Origin: Cenococcum geophilum 1.58
Lineage: Eukaryota > Ascomycota > Dothideomycetes > Gloniales > Gloniaceae
DNA length: 64,000 nt
Assembly (NCBI GenBank): GCA_001692895.1
Contig: KV748234.1
Coordinates: forward strand, 248,001 to 312,000
Reading direction: 5' to 3'
Below are positions 11,345 through 23,716 of the stretch, in pieces (the first letter of the stretch is position 1; the number at the start of each line of letters is the position of its first letter). Below the pieces are notes generated by a model. It saw only the letters and a list, made by a program, of their open reading frames with translations. It ran no database searches and was not told where the DNA came from. A program made the position numbers and the translations under genes.

Positions 11345-12050
11345 GGATTAACTAAGTAGACGCAGTAAGATAAGAATTAAGAGCCCGTTACTAAGTATTA
11401 GCAGCCTCTTTTTTAGCGTTATAAAAATAATAAAGTTTAGTAAGAGCAACTAAGAGCTTATTATTAAGCTTTATAGTAGTAAATTAAACTTAAAACCCTA
11501 GCGGCAATTAATAAGGGTACTTAAAGACTATTTAAAATAATAGGACGTGTATACTTAGCGTTAGAGACTAAGCAAATATTATAGGACAATTAAATATTTA
11601 CTTTAGTGCACTTTAAATATAAAGAGGGTTACTAAAATAAAGGACTTACTAGCGTAATATAAACTAACCCCTTTTTTATATAGTAAGAATATAGAGATAG
11701 CATTATTTTACTAAGAGATAATATTATAGTAATAGTATAAGACTAACGAGCTGTAGAAGAAGAAGAAGAAGTCTTAGGTATAATAAGTAATAATATTAAC
11801 TAAATTAATTAGATGGATATTACACCTCTAATAAATAACTTAGAGATACTAAATATCTTTAAGGATAAAGATAAAGAAGAGTAAGATAGTATTATAAACG
11901 CTTTAAGTACAATATTATAACTACTTAGAAAAGAGTTAGAAGAAGCTAGTTAGTTAATATAAGTATAGTTTAAAATAGACCCAGTAAAACTATATAATAA
12001 GGAATAGTAACTAAGGTTATATAATATAATTTATATAATCTATATAATCT
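11345..12050 (+). pseudogene. Conserved unidentified ORF3 of the Gypsy A/B/C family, running into the 3' LTR
   Basis: Downstream of the chromodomain, in a different frame from pol, a reading frame is interrupted only by TAA/TAG from 11345 to beyond the LTR boundary at 11890. Readable blocks include G-R-V-Y-L-A-L-E, F-T-L-V-H-F-K-Y-K-E-G, E-Y-R-D-S-I-I-L-L, a Glu-rich stretch, then L-G-I-I-S-N-N-I-N and an acidic-basic K-D-K-D-K-E-E run over the polypurine tract. The same frame without indels is present in Gypsy B (about 20150-19480, - strand) and Gypsy C (about 37890-37190, - strand). I recognise no family. It has no obvious signal peptide, so an envelope protein seems unlikely. Confidence 0.6.
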
Positions 12051-12309
12051 ATATAATTTATAATAAAGTAAATAAAGTAGATAAAATAAATAGAGCAAGG
12101 ACTTTCCTAGGTGTAGTTTATATATTTAAAGGACCTTAATCCCTACCTAGATAGTTCCTTTCTTTATAGTAAATCTTAAAATATAATTAGAGTTAATCTA
12201 TTAGGCAACCACTCCACTAGTTATTATTATATTATTAACTTCCTATATTACCTACACACCTAGCCTATTAGTAAGTCTACTATAGTTCTTACTATAAGGC
12301 TCCGTTATA
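11890..12309 (+). repeat. 3' LTR of Gypsy A, 420 bp
   Basis: It begins TATTATAAACG (ancestral TGTTACGGACG) and ends CTCCGTTATA (ancestral GTTACA), and is the inverted counterpart of 19205-19624. Its middle contains TATATAATC repeats. The sequence from 12310 onward is unrelated. Confidence 0.88.
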
Positions 12310-14262
12310 GTTTTAAACTACTAAAGGCCTTAGTTAATCTATATTCTTTTTATATTTACTATATAGATACCTCTTTAGGTTTTTATACCTCCTTAAATAG
12401 ATATAAGGTATCCCCTAAAAAGCCCTTAGCCTTAACTAGGTTATAAAAGAATTTATTTAGCCTAATTAAACCCCACTAAACCTAGATTTACCCTTAAAGG
12501 GTTTTAATATATTTATTAGTGGCTTCCTCCTATATAACTTTTAAGAGCCTTATAATAGCTTTCTAATATCTATCTTAAAGGAAATTAGTATAGGGCTTTT
12601 AACTTTCTAAACTTAGGCCTAAAGAAGCTCCGGCTATAGAGATAGTATTAGTACTAGTAGCTAGTATAGATTTCCTAGTAAGGCTTAGGTTTTAAGTTAG
12701 TATTTAAGCTAAGTTACTTAAAGGGGTAAGGCTTAGGTTTTAAGTTAGTATTTAAGCTAAGTTACTTAAAGGGGTAAGCCTACTTAGCTTATAGGCAGTC
12801 TATATACTACTACTATACTAATTATAGGCTAGTAGTCTTTTAGAAGAATTCTAGTTAGGGTTTTAGTTAAATAGATTAGTATATTCTTTTAGCATTTTTA
12901 GCTTTAAGAAATATCTTAAAGTTATCTCTAGCTCTTAATCTTTTAATTAGCTTAGATAGGGCTAGAGGGGTTCTAGTTACTTTTTAGTAGCGTTATAACT
13001 ATTATAAAGGGTATTTATATTTTTCTTAGCGGTAACTAAAGGTATATAAAAGTCTTTAAGCTCCTAGCGTATTTAGGTATTAGGGCTTATTTAGCTATCT
13101 TACTTAAAGGTTTATATTATCGCAATCCCTTACTATTAGAGGGACCTTTTTACGTTAACGCGACGGCTTTCTATATAGTATCCGTAGAGTTTCCGTTTAG
13201 GTTATTACGAAGTTTTTAAGAAAGGAATAGTAAATATAAATAAAAGATATAAATAAATAGTCTAGTCCTTAAAGCCAACTGCCCTTCTAAAAAAAGCAGG
13301 AAGGATTTAAATATAAGGGGACTTTATAAGTGGAGAGCTATAAGGTATAACTATAGAAATAGATAGATTGTAAAGGAGATAAATCTTTAAGGGGGTAAGG
13401 CCTTTAGTATATAACTAGTAACCATTAAAGAGGCATTTAGGGATTATTCTAAGAGCAACCTAAGGTAATTATAACAATGTCCCTTATAAAACTTAAATAT
13501 GTTTATAAAAGAAAAATAAAACTAAAACTCTAAGAATATAAATAGAATATAAATAAAATCTTATAAACCGAATACGTATAGATTAAAATCCTTAAAGAAA
13601 CTACCGAAAGTTACCTAACGCCCCTATTGCTATACTAAGAAATATAATAGTTAGTAAAGTAGTTATAGGACCTTTAAATACTTCTAATAGTAAAATAGTT
13701 ACTATTTTAGGCCCCTTGGCGGAGCTTATAGTAGCTAATACTAAAATTAATAGAGTTATAAAAACTAATTAAAACTAAAAACACCTCTATATCTAGCAAT
13801 AACCTATTAAATAGACTTGTTATAGTCCTTAAGGCGCTAGCTTAGTATATAATATTATCCTAGTTTATAAAAGTCGTAAAAACCCCTATTACCTATAGAT
13901 AGAACTAACTTTATATTTAATAATTAAAAGCTTTAATTATGGGATAAGTATAAATTATAAGAGAGTTAATAGAAGAGGACAATATAGTAAAGAGTAGGTA
14001 TAGTAATATCCTAGTATAAAGACAAATTAATAAGGAGGGAAGAATAGCTATTATTAAGGCTTATATAAATGCCTCTAAACTAAAGCTTGTAGAATACTAT
14101 ATTATAAAGATACTACGCTAAAGAGAAAGGAAAAGGGGTTACTAGGACCGATGTAAATAAATATATAGGGGCAGCCGCTAAGGCGCTAGCAGTAGGCGAG
14201 CTAATTATAGGTTAGCGGAATATAGCAGAATTTAGTAGATGGCGTGCTATAGCGCCGTTACA
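12310..14262. other. RIP-degraded non-coding stretch holding the distal LTR of Gypsy-2
   Basis: I found no protein signature, RNA gene or recognisable element start here. The right edge (ending GCCGTTACA at 14262) is the LTR of Gypsy-2, inferred from the adjoining polypurine tract. The LTR's left limit cannot be fixed because its partner LTR is outside the window. The remainder is TA-rich sequence that may be an older element or intergenic DNA. Confidence 0.45.
12680..12775. repeat. Perfect 48-bp tandem duplication
   Basis: Two adjacent identical 48-bp units, 12680-12727 and 12728-12775, each starting AAGGCTTAGG and ending AAAGGGGT. Identity within otherwise degraded DNA points to a duplication after RIP. 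Confidence 0.9.
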
Positions 14263-14277
14263 TTACCCCCCTCTTTA
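14263..14277 (-). other. Polypurine tract and LTR junction of Gypsy-2
   Basis: On the minus strand AAAGAGGGGGG is followed by TAA and then TGTAACGGCGC, the classical polypurine tract next to a 3' LTR beginning TGTAAC. It fixes the element's orientation and the LTR edge at 14262. Confidence 0.7.
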
Positions 14278-14559
14278 AAAGAAAGCCTGCCCTTAGGCTT
14301 AGTTAGGAATAAGATAGTACTAGGCTTATAAAACGTAATATTATAAGCAAAGGATAAGGGAAAAAGAAAAACGTAAGTGCGTCCTAACTAAGTGCAAGAG
14401 GCGATAGTAGGTTATATAGAAAAACACTAGGCTATAAAGAGTAGCCGCTAAAAATCTTAACGAGAATCTAACTAATTAGATAACTTTAACCGGCGGTTAA
14501 AGTTCCTAAATATCTAAAGGTTTTATATAACGCGCGAATTTAGGTAAACGTATATTGTA

Positions 14560-17500
14560 ATAGGCTTTGTTTTTCTGCTTATATTAGGGCCTTAGGGCGT
14601 TCTTATCCCTATACTCTTTCGGTAACTTATTATCTTTATTATAGTAGTATGCTATTTACTTATCTAGGTACTTTAGGGGTTTGGGCGTATTAGGGTATTA
14701 ACCGTAAAACTCTTTAAGCTTCTAGGGGTAGCCTATAAAGTTCTATATAGGGTACTAGATTAAGTCCAGATTATAGCCCTTTTATTAAATACGGTACTTT
14801 AGTATTCCCTATACTATTTTACTAGCTAGTACTTTATTAACTTCCCATTTATTATCACCGTTTACTTAAATTAGTAGGGGAGGCTTATTCTTTTATTTGG
14901 GTAATAGGTCATTTATAGCTTTCTATAACTTATCTAATAAAAAGATAGGGTAAACCTTAGTTAAATCTAGAAGCTTTACCTTATATAAGTTGCCTATCTT
15001 CTTAAGGACCTTATACGGTTTTACTATCTAATAGTCTAGCTTATGGCTTAGTTATTTAGTCTTCTAATTCCTTATTATAATCTAAACCCTATTACTAGGA
15101 GTAAAGTTAGGCTCTTAATAGTGTTTATTTACCTACTATTTTATTAACCTTTAAGCTTTTTTTAGGTTCTCCTAGACTACTATCTAAGCTTCCTCTAAGC
15201 ATTTAGTATACTATTAGGCCTTACTATAGAGTAGCTTCTCTCGTATAGTCTAGGGTTTTTTTTAGCTTATTCTAGTTAAAGCTTATATAGGGTAAATATT
15301 CTATTTCTAGCTAAATTAGGGCAAACTTTATAAAGTTATAGAGTAGGGTTACTTAGGCGTAGTTTATTAAGGGTAGCAGTTTAAACTAGTTATTCTAAAA
15401 GTAGTTAATAAAGGGCCTAAGCCTCTAGTCCAGGTATTAATTTATAATCTCCATCTAACCGTCTGTCTAGGGGTAGTAAGCCGTAAAAAGCTTTAGCTTA
15501 ATGCCTAGGATCTAGGTAAACTCGTTCTAAAAGGCCGATATAAACTATAGCCTATAACCAGATATAATAGTATCTAGTAGTCTATAAATTTGGTAGATGT
15601 AGTAGATATATAGCCGGGCTACCTCTTTAGTATTACTATTCTTATAATAGGGAATTAAGAACGGGCGTTTACTAAAGCGGTTAAAGATAATTATAACTAT
15701 ATTATATCCGTTACAGTCTATAAGTAGTTTATAAAAATCTATAGAAATATACTACTAAGGGCGCTCTAGTATTAGGAGTGGCTTAAGTAGTTCTAGGGTT
15801 TTATCTTATAGGGTTATAGCTCTCTAGTAGTCTTTGCAGTTCCATATATATTAATTAATATCTATAGCTATTCTCAGCTAGTAGTAGCGGCAATTAATAA
15901 TCTTATAGGTTTTATTCTTACTAGGTTATGCTATAAAAACTTAGTAATAAGCTTCGCGGATTAGCTTAGTCCGTAAGTTATTAATATTAGGGACTATAAG
16001 CCGCTCCTAGTATAGGAGTAATCCTTCCTCTATTTTGAAATTGGGGTTTTCTTTTATAGCTTAATTATAAAGGGCCTTTAGGGCGTTAGCCGTGCGGTTT
16101 ATAGTTAGGAGGTAGTTAACTAGCCCTATTAGTTTATTTAAGGACTCCTTTAATAGTGCTAGCTTGTTTTACTAGGGGTTTAGCTTTTTAAGGATTTATA
16201 GGTTAAGCTATTTAGGATAAAGAAGGGCACGCGTCCGGTATTAAGTCTTTAGCTTATCCTAGGGTCCTATATCTTATTCTCTTTAGGTTAAAATAATAGC
16301 CTTAGAGTTTTACTTACTAAAACGATATATAATCGTAAATAAAAATTAGGAGAGTATTTTAGCCTACTAAGCTTATTATTTAGTAAGCTGCTTTATAGTT
16401 ATAAAGTACTCTAAGGCTTTATAGTTTATACCTTTAAGCTTTACGCGCTATTAGGATAGTAATTAAATAATAGCTAGTATTTCTTTATTATATACCTTAT
16501 AGTTATACTTAGCTAAGTCTATTATTTTTAAGAAAAAGGTAATAGGGTACTATTTACTATCCGGATATAGCTGTAATAGGATTCCCGCTATAACTCTATT
16601 AAAAGCATCCGTTTCTAATATTAATTTAAGGTTTAGGTTATAGTAATAAAGAATTAAGGAAGAGATAAGCCGATTTTTTAACTCTTTAAAGGCTTTTATA
16701 CAGTTATTATTAAAGATAAAAGGTATATCTTTCCGGGTAAGTCGTATAAAAGGCTTTACTATAACTCTATAATTACGGATAAACCGGCAATAGAAATTAC
16801 AAAAGTTAAGGAAGGACTAGATCCCCTTTATAGTACATAAGGGCTTTTAGTTACAGATTACTTTAACCTTCTTAGGGTTAACCTTAATCCTATTTATACT
16901 GATAATAAACCTAAGATACTTTATACATTTTACCCTAAATTTATATTTCTTAATATTAACTTATAAGCCTACGTTCCGTAATCTCTCTAGGACCTTCTTA
17001 ATATAAACTTAGTGTTTAAGTTTATTATCTAAGTATATTAGAATATTATCTAGATATACCGTATAGAATTTGTTAAGGTAATTAAAAAGAACTTTATTTA
17101 TATACCTTTAGTACGTAGCCAGTCCATTTATTAGTCTAAAAAAAAGAACTTTATATTTATAGGACCTATAACGGGTATAGAATGTTGTTAAATCTTTAAA
17201 TATAGGGTCTATTCTAATTCGGTAGAAAGCTTAGCAGATATTAAGCTTAGTAAAGATTTTTAGCCCTGCTTAGACGCGTAAGGGTCTTATTAATTAAAGG
17301 AATAGGGTACTAATCCTTTTAAGTAATAGCGTTTAGCTTTTAGTAGTTAATATAAAAATTAAGGCCTCTACTAAGCTTTTTTATAAATAGGATAGGGGAA
17401 GTAAAAGGGGCTTAACTTAGCTTAATAAACCCTTTATTAAGGTTATTAAGCAAGTACTACTTTATTACTCTTAGCTTATCTATTAATTATTAATAGAGGG

Positions 17501-18300
17501 GGCTATAGCCTAGCAAGTTATCGGCTTCTAATTAAATCTTATAATTATATATTTAGTAAGGGGGTAACTTATCTAAAGCCGCTTTTAAGAATATATCCTT
17601 ATAATTTATATAGATAGTAAAAAGAAGGCGTTTAACTAGTTCCTTATTAGTTTCCTTAGCTAGCTTTTCCTCCCTATTATTAATAATTCGGTTAATCTTA
17701 TATAGGCTCGTTATAAAGACCTTATTATCCTTCCGGTATATATTAAAGTGGAACGCTATAGCGCTAATTACGGCGATATTTACTATAGGGGGTTTATATA
17801 ATAATGGGGGCGTATATAACCTTAGGGGCTTCTAAGATATTAGCGTTATTATTACTTCTTTTAGCTCCTGTTGTATTCTTTAAAGGTTACCCCTTATATC
17901 CTATTAATATATTCTTCCCTATACTAGTTAGATTTACGCAATTTAGATATTATCTATATTACTATCTATCCCGCTTCCGTATATAGAGTCCTCTTTAAAT
18001 ATAGCGCTTTAGGAGAGTATTTTTATTAGTATAGAGTTCTTTCTAGCTTTACAGCGGGCGTCTTCTTAGGTAAAGGCTAGGTTATAGGCCCGGACATTTT
18101 ACTAGTAGGTAGGGTTAACCTTTATAGCTAGTATCTTACAGTTAGTTCGGATTTCCCTAATAAAAGAGGGTAACTTTGGTCTATCCTCTAGCTAAACAAA
18201 TTATCTTTATTATATATTTAGCTAAATATTAAAATAGGACATCTATTTCCGGCCTAGGATTATATTATATAACCCTAGGTTTAGGATACAAAAAGGAATA
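14560..18300 (-). pseudogene. pol: Gypsy-2 Pol: protease to chromodomain, RIP-inactivated
   Basis: On the minus strand RT shows Y-T-V-Y-L-D-N-I-L-I-Y (about 17070-17035; catalytic YLDD now YLDN) followed by K-V-L-E-R-L-R-N-V-G-L. Integrase has an H/Y-P-x-T-D-G-x-M/T-E type motif near 15480-15450. The C-terminus (about 14770-14560) reads (W)-K-G-Y-N-L-D...P-(W)-K-L-K-E-F-Y then Y-P-N-T-P-K-P, a chromodomain-like fold end. Stops are of the Gln/Trp RIP type. Protease is expected near 18100-18300 but is not readable with confidence. Confidence 0.82.
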
Positions 18301-18599
18301 CTATATTAACGTCGTCTGTTAAAAGCGATATATAACTTTAAAACGTGGGTAACCGGCTAACCGGCTTATCTATTATAGCCTTTTACCTAAACCGGCTTCT
18401 CTAGTTAGGTGGCTTTTATATTTAAAAACTTAGCAATATTATTTGTATAGGCAGTATTTATAAAGGTGAAGCTATTTGCTCTAGTATTAATAAGGGCGGT
18501 TATATTAACTTTATATCTATTTTAAAATACTATATATAGAACTATAAAGTATTTTCCACCTATTAACTAACTTAGATTAATCTCTTTAAGATTAATAAG

Positions 18600-19204
18600 G
18601 TACCTTAGGGGGGAGTCTTCCCCTAGGGTTCTTCTTTTCCTAACTTGTCGGATATTTCTCCTTCCTCTATCTCCTTAATATTGCCTATATCCTTTAGCTC
18701 TAAGTATAACAAGGCAAAGTAACCCTCTTTATTATAGTTATAGCACGTAGCCAAGATAGGGTTAATTGGAGTATTGTAATAAATACTAGTTAAGGGTGTA
18801 GTACGTAGCTAGTTAGGTAAGGTTTACTAGTACGTAGTTAGGACCGCTTTTAGTACTAAAGTAGTTATAGCTTATCTTTCTACTTCTACTCCTATAGGTA
18901 TAGCTGATAAGTTCTAATTACTATAGATTTACTTTTACTAATTAGGACGGGCGTTAATCCGCTTTAGTTTTATATTTAATAATAAGTAATAAGCTGTAAG
19001 TCTTTTATAGGTTAGTAGGTTATCTAAAGTTATAGCAATCTTTTCTTATAGCCGGATTGTTAGCTTATCGTATAGGTTTAATTAGTAGTTCTTAAGGGGA
19101 ACCTAGCCCTCTCCTATAAGGTATAGGAATTTCTTATACTTCAAGTTAAATCCTCTAATTCTTAAAGGTAGAGTCTATTCTATTAGATAGTAGTTAGGGG
19201 TTAG
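18600..19204 (-). pseudogene. gag: Gypsy-2 Gag C-terminal part with CCHC knuckle
   Basis: On the minus strand at about 18755-18715: C-Y-N-Y-N-K-E-G-Y-F-A, clearly a mutated C-Y-N-C-G-K-E-G-H-F-A...C retroviral zinc knuckle, with Cys and His both turned to Tyr by G to A or C to T. Upstream sequence to 19204 is Gag-like but degraded. It is broken off by Gypsy B. Confidence 0.75.
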
Positions 19205-19624
19205 TATAACGGAGCCTTATAGTAGGAACTACGGTAAACTCGTTAATAGGCTAGGTATATAGGTAATATAAAAAGTTAATAACGTAATAATAACTAGTGG
19301 AGTGGTTGCCTAATAGATTAACTCTAATTATATTCTAAGAATTACTATAAAGGAAGGAACTATTTAGGTAGGGACTAAGGTCCTTTAAATACACAAACTA
19401 CGCTTAGGAAAGTCCTTACTCCGTTTACTCTATCTACTCTATCTACTCTATTGCTAATTATATAGATTATCCAGATTATATAGATTATATTATATAACTT
19501 TAGCTACTTTTTCTTATTATATAGTTTTACCGGATTTGTTTTAAACTATATTTATATTAACTAACTAGCTTCTTCTAACTCTTCTTTAAGTAGTTATAAT
19601 ATTATACTTAAAGCGTCCGTAATA
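19205..19624 (-). repeat. 3' LTR of Gypsy B, 420 bp
   Basis: It begins TATAACGGAGCC (ancestral TGTAAC) and ends GTCCGTAATA (ancestral GTAACA). It matches Gypsy A's LTR in inverse orientation and the partial LTR at 63804-64000. The centre has a 10-bp TCTACTCTAT repeat and AGATTATAT repeats. Confidence 0.9.
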
Positions 19625-20150
19625 TTATCTCCCTCCTTTTTATTTTTATCCTTAAAGATTTCTAGCATCTTTAAGTTATTTACTAAAGGTATAATATCCA
19701 TCTAATTAATTTAGTTAATATTATTACTTATTATACCTAAGGCTCCTTCTTTTTCTTCTATAGCTCATTAGTCTTGTACTATTACTACAATATTATCTCT
19801 TAGTAAGATAATACTGTTTCCATATTCTTATTATATAAAAAAAGAGTTAGTTTATATTACGCTAGCAAGTCCTTTATCTTAGCAACCCTCTTTATATTTA
19901 AAGTGCATTAAAGTAAATATTTAATCGTTCTATAATATTCGCTTAGTTTTTAACGCTAAATATATATATCTTATTACTCTTAATAGTCTTTAAGTACCCT
20001 TATTAATTATTACTAAGGTTTTAAGTTTAACTTATTACTATAAAGCTTAATAATAAGCTTTTAGTTACTTTTACTAAGCTCTATTATTTTTATAACGCTA
20101 AGAAAGAGGTTACTAATACTTAGTAATAGGCTCTTAACTTTTATCTTACT
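19480..20150 (-). pseudogene. Gypsy B copy of ORF3
   Basis: Same frame as Gypsy A 11345-12050, read on the minus strand. Conserved blocks such as Y-L-A-L-K-T-K, H-F-K-Y-K-E-G, E-Y-G-N-S-I-I-L-L-R-D-N-I and L-G-I-I-S-N-N-I-N are legible. Stops are TAA/TAG plus one TGA derived from CGA. There are no frameshifts relative to A or C. Function unknown. Confidence 0.6.
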
Positions 20151-20349
20151 ACGTCCGCTTAGTTAATCCGGTTTAAAAAAGTTTATAAAAAGGTACGTTT
20201 TAAGGAGTAAAAGCTTATAAAATAAGGTTTATAAAAACTTAATAATAAAAAAATAGATTCTCTTTTAATAGAGAAGGAAATAACTCTAAGTACCTTAGTA
20301 GGTGCTCTTCCTAGGTCCCCTTTAGGTAGCTTATTCTTTAGCGATCTTT

Positions 20350-22697
20350 TTTTATTAATACTACCTATCCTTTTTTCCTTTAATACTCCTATACCTTTCT
20401 AATAGCATTTTTTAAATTCTCTAGTAGCTTTTAGGTAGTCTTGTTATAGCCTATCTACTTTACTTTATACTATATTTTATTATCTATATTCTTATAACTA
20501 ATGATCTTTAAAACTTACTATTTATCTTCCTTTTATTCTCTATACATATCTACTTTATAAACTAGTAGCTTAATATTTTTATATACTAGCTCTAGTATCG
20601 CAATATACTATATAGGGTAGATCTTTATCTTAGCTAGTAAGTTTAACTTAAATATAACTAGTAAAATCCTTTCTTTAATTTTAAAAGGTCCTAGTCTAAT
20701 ATAGTCTAACTTTTTACTTAGTCGTTAACTCTTAAAATTTTTATATAGTAGCTATATTTTATCCCCCTCCTTAAGATCTAGTCCTTTAGATCTCCTAGCG
20801 TTATAGTATTTTTTTATTTTCTACTATACTACCTTAGCTATTTCCATAAGGTTTATATAAAAATTTATTAATATCTCTATTCTTTACTTAGCTATACTAC
20901 TTATTTTCTTTACTTATTATAGCGATAATAATATTCTTAGCTTATATCTATAATTCGCCTTAAATAGTAATATCCCTATTCCTTCTTAAGGTATTATATT
21001 ATATATAAACTATATAACTAGTAATAATAATACCTAATTATTCTATATATAATTAATATAGTGTTTTAGATACTGCTCTAGTGTCTAATTTAACCTTTCT
21101 ATTTAACCGTCTATCTGCGGGTAATATATAGTAGAAGTTACTACTTAAACTCCTTATTCTGCTAAAAATACCTCCTAAAATACTATTATAAATCTTAAAT
21201 CTCTATCTAATATAATCTTACTTAATGCTTTATATCTTATAAATACTTCCTTAACGTAGATTCTAGCAATATCTTTTACTAAGATTTCTTTTATATATGC
21301 TATAAAGTATCCCTACTTTATTAGCTTGTTTACTATTACTAAAATTATATTATAATCTTATCCAGTAATAGGATCTCTTAATTTTAGCAACTTTATAATA
21401 AAGTTCTATAATATAACCTTTTATAGTCTCTTTAGTATTTTAATAGGTTATAGCTTTCTATATAGCTTATGCCTTATTAGTTTATTTCTTTAGTAATTTA
21501 GGTATTTCTTTATAACTTATCTCGCTAGTTTTTAGATTTTATTAATAATATACTCCTTTTAAAGTCTTAATACTAAGCCTATAGCTCTATTATATCCTTA
21601 TGTTAATCCCTTATAAAATAATTTAATAAATTCTCTTATAATGTTTCTTAGCATATATATTACTTCTCTATTTTTATACTACTCTAAGTTTAGATTCTTT
21701 ATCTATACGTTTTAGATTTTTTATAACTAGTTACTCTCTAGTAATTTATAGGTTTAACTAGTTCCTCTTATTACTACAACTTTTAAATAGTTATATTTAA
21801 TTAATCTATCTATGTCTTTTCGCAGTAAAGCCCCTAATAGTTTTTTATTATTTTATAGTTTAGTCTTTCTACTTAGAGTATCTGCTTATATATTATCTAT
21901 ACCCTTAGTATACTAAATCTTAAAATAGTATTCTATAAGTATCTCTACCTATTTAACCTATCTTTAATTAAGTTCTTTTATTATTAGGAACCCTATTAGG
22001 TTTTTATAATCTATCTTAACTATAAATAGCTTCTCTATACCTTATAAGAATGCCCTTTATTTTTATAGTACTATAACTATACCTAATAACTCCTTATTAT
22101 AGATATTATAGTTTAGTTCTAGTGGTATTATCTTTTAACTATAGTATACTATTGGTACTATCCGTTTTTATATTTCTATAGAAAGTATACCCTTAGTATA
22201 AAGTCTAATATATCTATTTCGACTACTATCTCTAGCTTTAGTTAGTAGATTTTAAGGATTAGGTCTTAAGTAAATAACTCCTTAACCTCTTTAAATGGTT
22301 TTTTTGCTCTTCTTCTTATACCTAAGGTTCTTTTTTCTTTATTAACCTCGTAAATGGCTTAATATCCTTTAATTATTAAGCTATAAACCTTCTATAGTAA
22401 TTACAAAACCCTAAAAATAACTTTAACTATATAACGTTCTCTAGTTCTTACTAATTTACTATAGCCTTAATCTTCTTTAGATCTATATTAAGTTGGCCTA
22501 GTTTAATAATAAATCTAATAAAATCTATCTTCTTAGTAAAGAACTCGCATTTCTTAATTACTATTAGCATTTATTCTTTATATAGTCTCTTTAAGACCCA
22601 TTTAACGTATTCTCCGTACTCTTCCTTACTTATTAAGTAGATAATAATATTATTAAGGTATACCATAATAAATTTATCTAAGTATTCCCTTAATATA
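20350..22697 (-). pseudogene. pol: Gypsy B chromodomain, integrase, RNase H and RT C-terminal half
   Basis: This is the minus-strand counterpart of 39-40 kb in Gypsy C. The chromodomain lies near 20520-20400, the integrase TDG motif region near 21130-21080, RNase H near 22170-21850, and the RT end with Y-L-N-N (mutated YLDD) near 22665. It is interrupted in RT by element N1 at 22698. RIP stops run throughout. Confidence 0.85.
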
Positions 22698-23716
22698 ATA
22701 ATAATAATAATTCTTCTTTAATTAACGTCTGATATGGATGCTATCTAGCCCCACGCAGATTACTCCGTACATTAGGGAAAAGTAATATTAATAGGAAAAA
22801 ACCCTTGCTGCTGGGGGGGAGGAAAAACCCTATAAGCCACCTTAGTAGGATAAAAAACCCTAATTTGCTCTATCTGTCCGTAGCGGCGGCCCTGTAGGTT
22901 TACGGCTACGTCCTATCCTCCTTAGATATTTAAACTCCTTAGAAACCACTACTTCCTTCTCTAGCTTACCCTAGCTAGGGTTTACTACGTCCTAGCTAGG
23001 CCTTGCTAATTAATTGCCGTACTACTATTTCCCGTATCTTAGCTATCCCCTATATGCTATTTCTTATCTAACTATTGCTATATACGCCATACCTTCCCCC
23101 CCCTAGGGCCTATTAAAGGCGTAAGGGGGATTTATCTGTTCTAACTACTGTAATACTAATAAGCGAGCGGGATATTATATATTTGGGTATCTTTTATACC
23201 TAAGCCCCAGCTAGGCCCTTTCTAAGGGTTACTACTCCGTTAAAAGAAGACAGGGAAAACCGTGGGTCGCAATCTAGGCTGCTAGGTAGTATTTGGTAGA
23301 AAAAACGGTGAGTAACCGCATGCTCCGCGGGCGATCGCCCTAGGGGTTAGGAGGGGCCGTATATTTGCTTATTTGTCTACTTATTTACTTACGATCGCTT
23401 ATTCGTTAATATAAGAGGTCGTTAATGCTTTCTATTAGGGGTTGGGGGATGCTATTAAATGCCGTATATCCACGTTGGATTATATAGGTGCCTTAATAGG
23501 AAAATAGTGTAGCTGAATTGTAGAGGGCTATAGTAGTGGTTTTCGAGATCTCACCATCTGAAAATTTTTTACCACCGCTTATAACGCTTATAACCACGAC
23601 CACCAGGTCCTATTGCAAGCTGTATAACGTCTCTACGTTAGCTCTAAGTCTAAACTTCGAAGACTTAGGTTTGTAGCCGTCACCACGTATAGGTATAGAG
23701 TCCGTTTTTGACGGCC
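22698..23716 (-). mobile_element. N1: 1.0-kb non-autonomous LINE-tailed element
   Basis: 1019 bp inserted in the Gypsy B RT and flanked by a perfect 15-bp TSD, TATTCCCTTAATATA (22683-22697 and 23717-23731). It has no terminal repeats and no coding frame. In its own minus orientation it begins GGCCGTCAAAAACGG and ends in (TAA/ATT)n, so it moved by target-primed reverse transcription. Its last 70 or so bp (GGAGTAATCTGCG-type motif, then GACGTTAA) match the 3' tail of the LINE B/D/E family, the likely source of its enzymes. The full-length relative is N2 (27228-28245). Confidence 0.88.

Larger units (their letters stand above)
1..12309 (+). mobile_element. Gypsy A: chromodomain LTR retrotransposon, 5' part outside window, RIP-mutated, split by two insertions
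   Basis: Pieces of one + strand Gypsy element can be joined across two younger insertions: 1-460 (end of protease), 3145-4131 (reverse transcriptase), and 9358-12309 (RNase H, integrase, chromodomain, an extra ORF and the 3' LTR). The order PR-RT-RH-IN-chromodomain defines the Ty3/Gypsy superfamily, chromovirus type. Its 3' LTR (11890-12309) matches the inverted LTR at 19205-19624, so Gypsy A and Gypsy B are the same family. Frames are riddled with TAA/TAG at Gln and Trp positions, so it is dead. The 5' LTR and gag lie left of the window, so its own TSD cannot be checked. Confidence 0.93.
14263..19204 (-). mobile_element. Gypsy-2: second chromodomain Gypsy family, truncated by Gypsy B insertion
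   Basis: A minus-strand Gypsy body distinct from Gypsy A/B/C: Gag knuckle (about 18755-18720), RT, RNase H, integrase, chromodomain-like C-terminus and polypurine tract, in that order from right to left. The right end stops at 19204 in gag, where the Gypsy B LTR begins. The probable 5-bp duplicate at the break is GTTAG (19200-19204), but its partner is outside the window. The missing 5' gag and 5' LTR should lie beyond 64000. Confidence 0.85.
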
